Positions 6,290 to 6,574 of a DNA stretch of 6,574 nucleotides are shown piece by piece (position 1 is the first letter of the stretch; every line of letters begins with the position of its first letter). The translations under genes and the position numbers were made by a program. Origin of the DNA: an uncultured Actinomycetes bacterium. GTDB lineage: Bacteria > Actinomycetota > Actinomycetes > Nanopelagicales > Nanopelagicaceae. Under the pieces are notes generated by a model. The model was not told the origin of the DNA. It worked only from the letters and a program-made list of their open reading frames with translations, and did not search any database. The stretch lies in NCBI GenBank assembly GCA_903892335.1, contig CAITID010000180.1:1-6574 (forward strand), in the 5' to 3' direction.

Positions 6290-6574
6290 ATGGCGTTAGA
6301 GGATGTTCGCAGGCGTAATTTAGCTCACCGCTCTCATCGAGCAGGATGGTTACGTGCTGCCGTACTTGGTTCAAATGATGGTTTGGTATCTACTGCAAGT
6401 TTGATGATCGGCGTCTCTGCTGCACAAGCCAATGATTTTTTAATTACTGCAGGCTTAGCCGGAATTGCAGCCGGTGCAATGTCGATGGCGGTAGGTGAGT
6501 ATGTTTCTGTGCGTTCTCAAAATGATATTGAAGAGGCTGATCGCGCAATTGAACTTTATCAATTAGCAACTGAT
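6290..6574 (+). CDS. VIT1/CCC1-family metal transporter (3' end beyond window)
   Basis: The 95 visible codons encode the N-terminal part of a VIT/CCC1-type iron/manganese transporter. Seen are HRSHRAGWLRAAVLGSNDG (13-31), a first membrane helix with STASLMIGVSAA, a second with LAGIAAGAMSMAVGEYVSV (56-74), and the start of the acidic cytoplasmic segment QNDIEEADRAIEL. D30 and the methionines of GAMSM are positions used for metal passage in the plant/yeast family, and the acidic stretch corresponds to the metal-collecting region. Members export Fe2+ or Mn2+ from the cytosol; the bacterial substrate here is inferred. The ATG is the only possible start after the in-frame TAG of lgt at 6275-6277. 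It lies 12 bases downstream with no clear Shine-Dalgarno. A ferritin-like fusion is not evident in the visible part. Confidence 0.92.
   Translation, partial: MALEDVRRRNLAHRSHRAGWLRAAVLGSNDGLVSTASLMIGVSAAQANDFLITAGLAGIAAGAMSMAVGEYVSVRSQNDIEEADRAIELYQLATD

Overview
The window reads as one tightly packed, plus-strand stretch of an actinobacterial chromosome. It runs from a 5'-truncated trpE through a small membrane-protein gene, trpC, trpB and trpA into a MauE/DoxX-like redox membrane protein, a DsbA-like thiol oxidoreductase, lgt (prolipoprotein diacylglyceryl transferase) and the start of a VIT/CCC1-type metal transporter gene. The proteins look actinobacterial: TrpE has GGLVGYLGYE, Lgt has WEGGLGIWGA and the IPSPS N-terminus, and a small membrane protein lies between trpE and trpC. 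The order trpCBA - dsbA-like - lgt is also familiar from Streptomyces and relatives. The DNA, however, is AT-leaning (GC judged by eye, not computed), with many AAA, ATT and TTA codons and almost no spacers. My best guess is a streamlined low-GC freshwater actinobacterium of the acI / Nanopelagicales type. That assignment is inference.

Layout: 2-1288 trpE (partial); 1285-1452 an uncatalogued 55-codon membrane-protein gene; 1449-2228 trpC; 2250-3452 trpB; 3452-4255 trpA; 4245-4721 MauE/DoxX-like; 4755-5450 DsbA-like; 5450-6277 lgt; 6290 to the window end, VIT-family transporter (partial). Neighbours overlap by 1, 4 or 11 bases or lie 12-33 bases apart, so co-transcription and translational coupling are likely. 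No gene-free stretch reaches even 100 bases. No promoter, intrinsic terminator, tRNA, mobile element or CRISPR was seen.

Functionally, the first half makes tryptophan: chorismate to anthranilate (TrpE), CdRP to indole-glycerol phosphate (TrpC), then to tryptophan (TrpAB). trpG, trpD and trpF are not in this run; in Actinobacteria the TrpF step is usually done by PriA encoded elsewhere. The second half serves the cell envelope: a membrane-anchored thioredoxin-fold oxidase with a likely membrane redox partner, then the first enzyme of lipoprotein maturation.

Two points go beyond routine annotation. First, the conserved N-terminus of Lgt (the IPSPS motif) is encoded upstream of the only conventional start (TTG at 5489), in a segment with no ATG, GTG or TTG. 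It does have an ATT at 5450, correctly spaced behind a GGAG and overlapping the dsbA stop, which suggests an ATT start. A 12-bp hairpin covers the TTG. Second, the 55-codon gene between trpE and trpC looks like a drastically shortened relative of the actinobacterial Trp-region membrane protein. I did not see a wholly new biological system.
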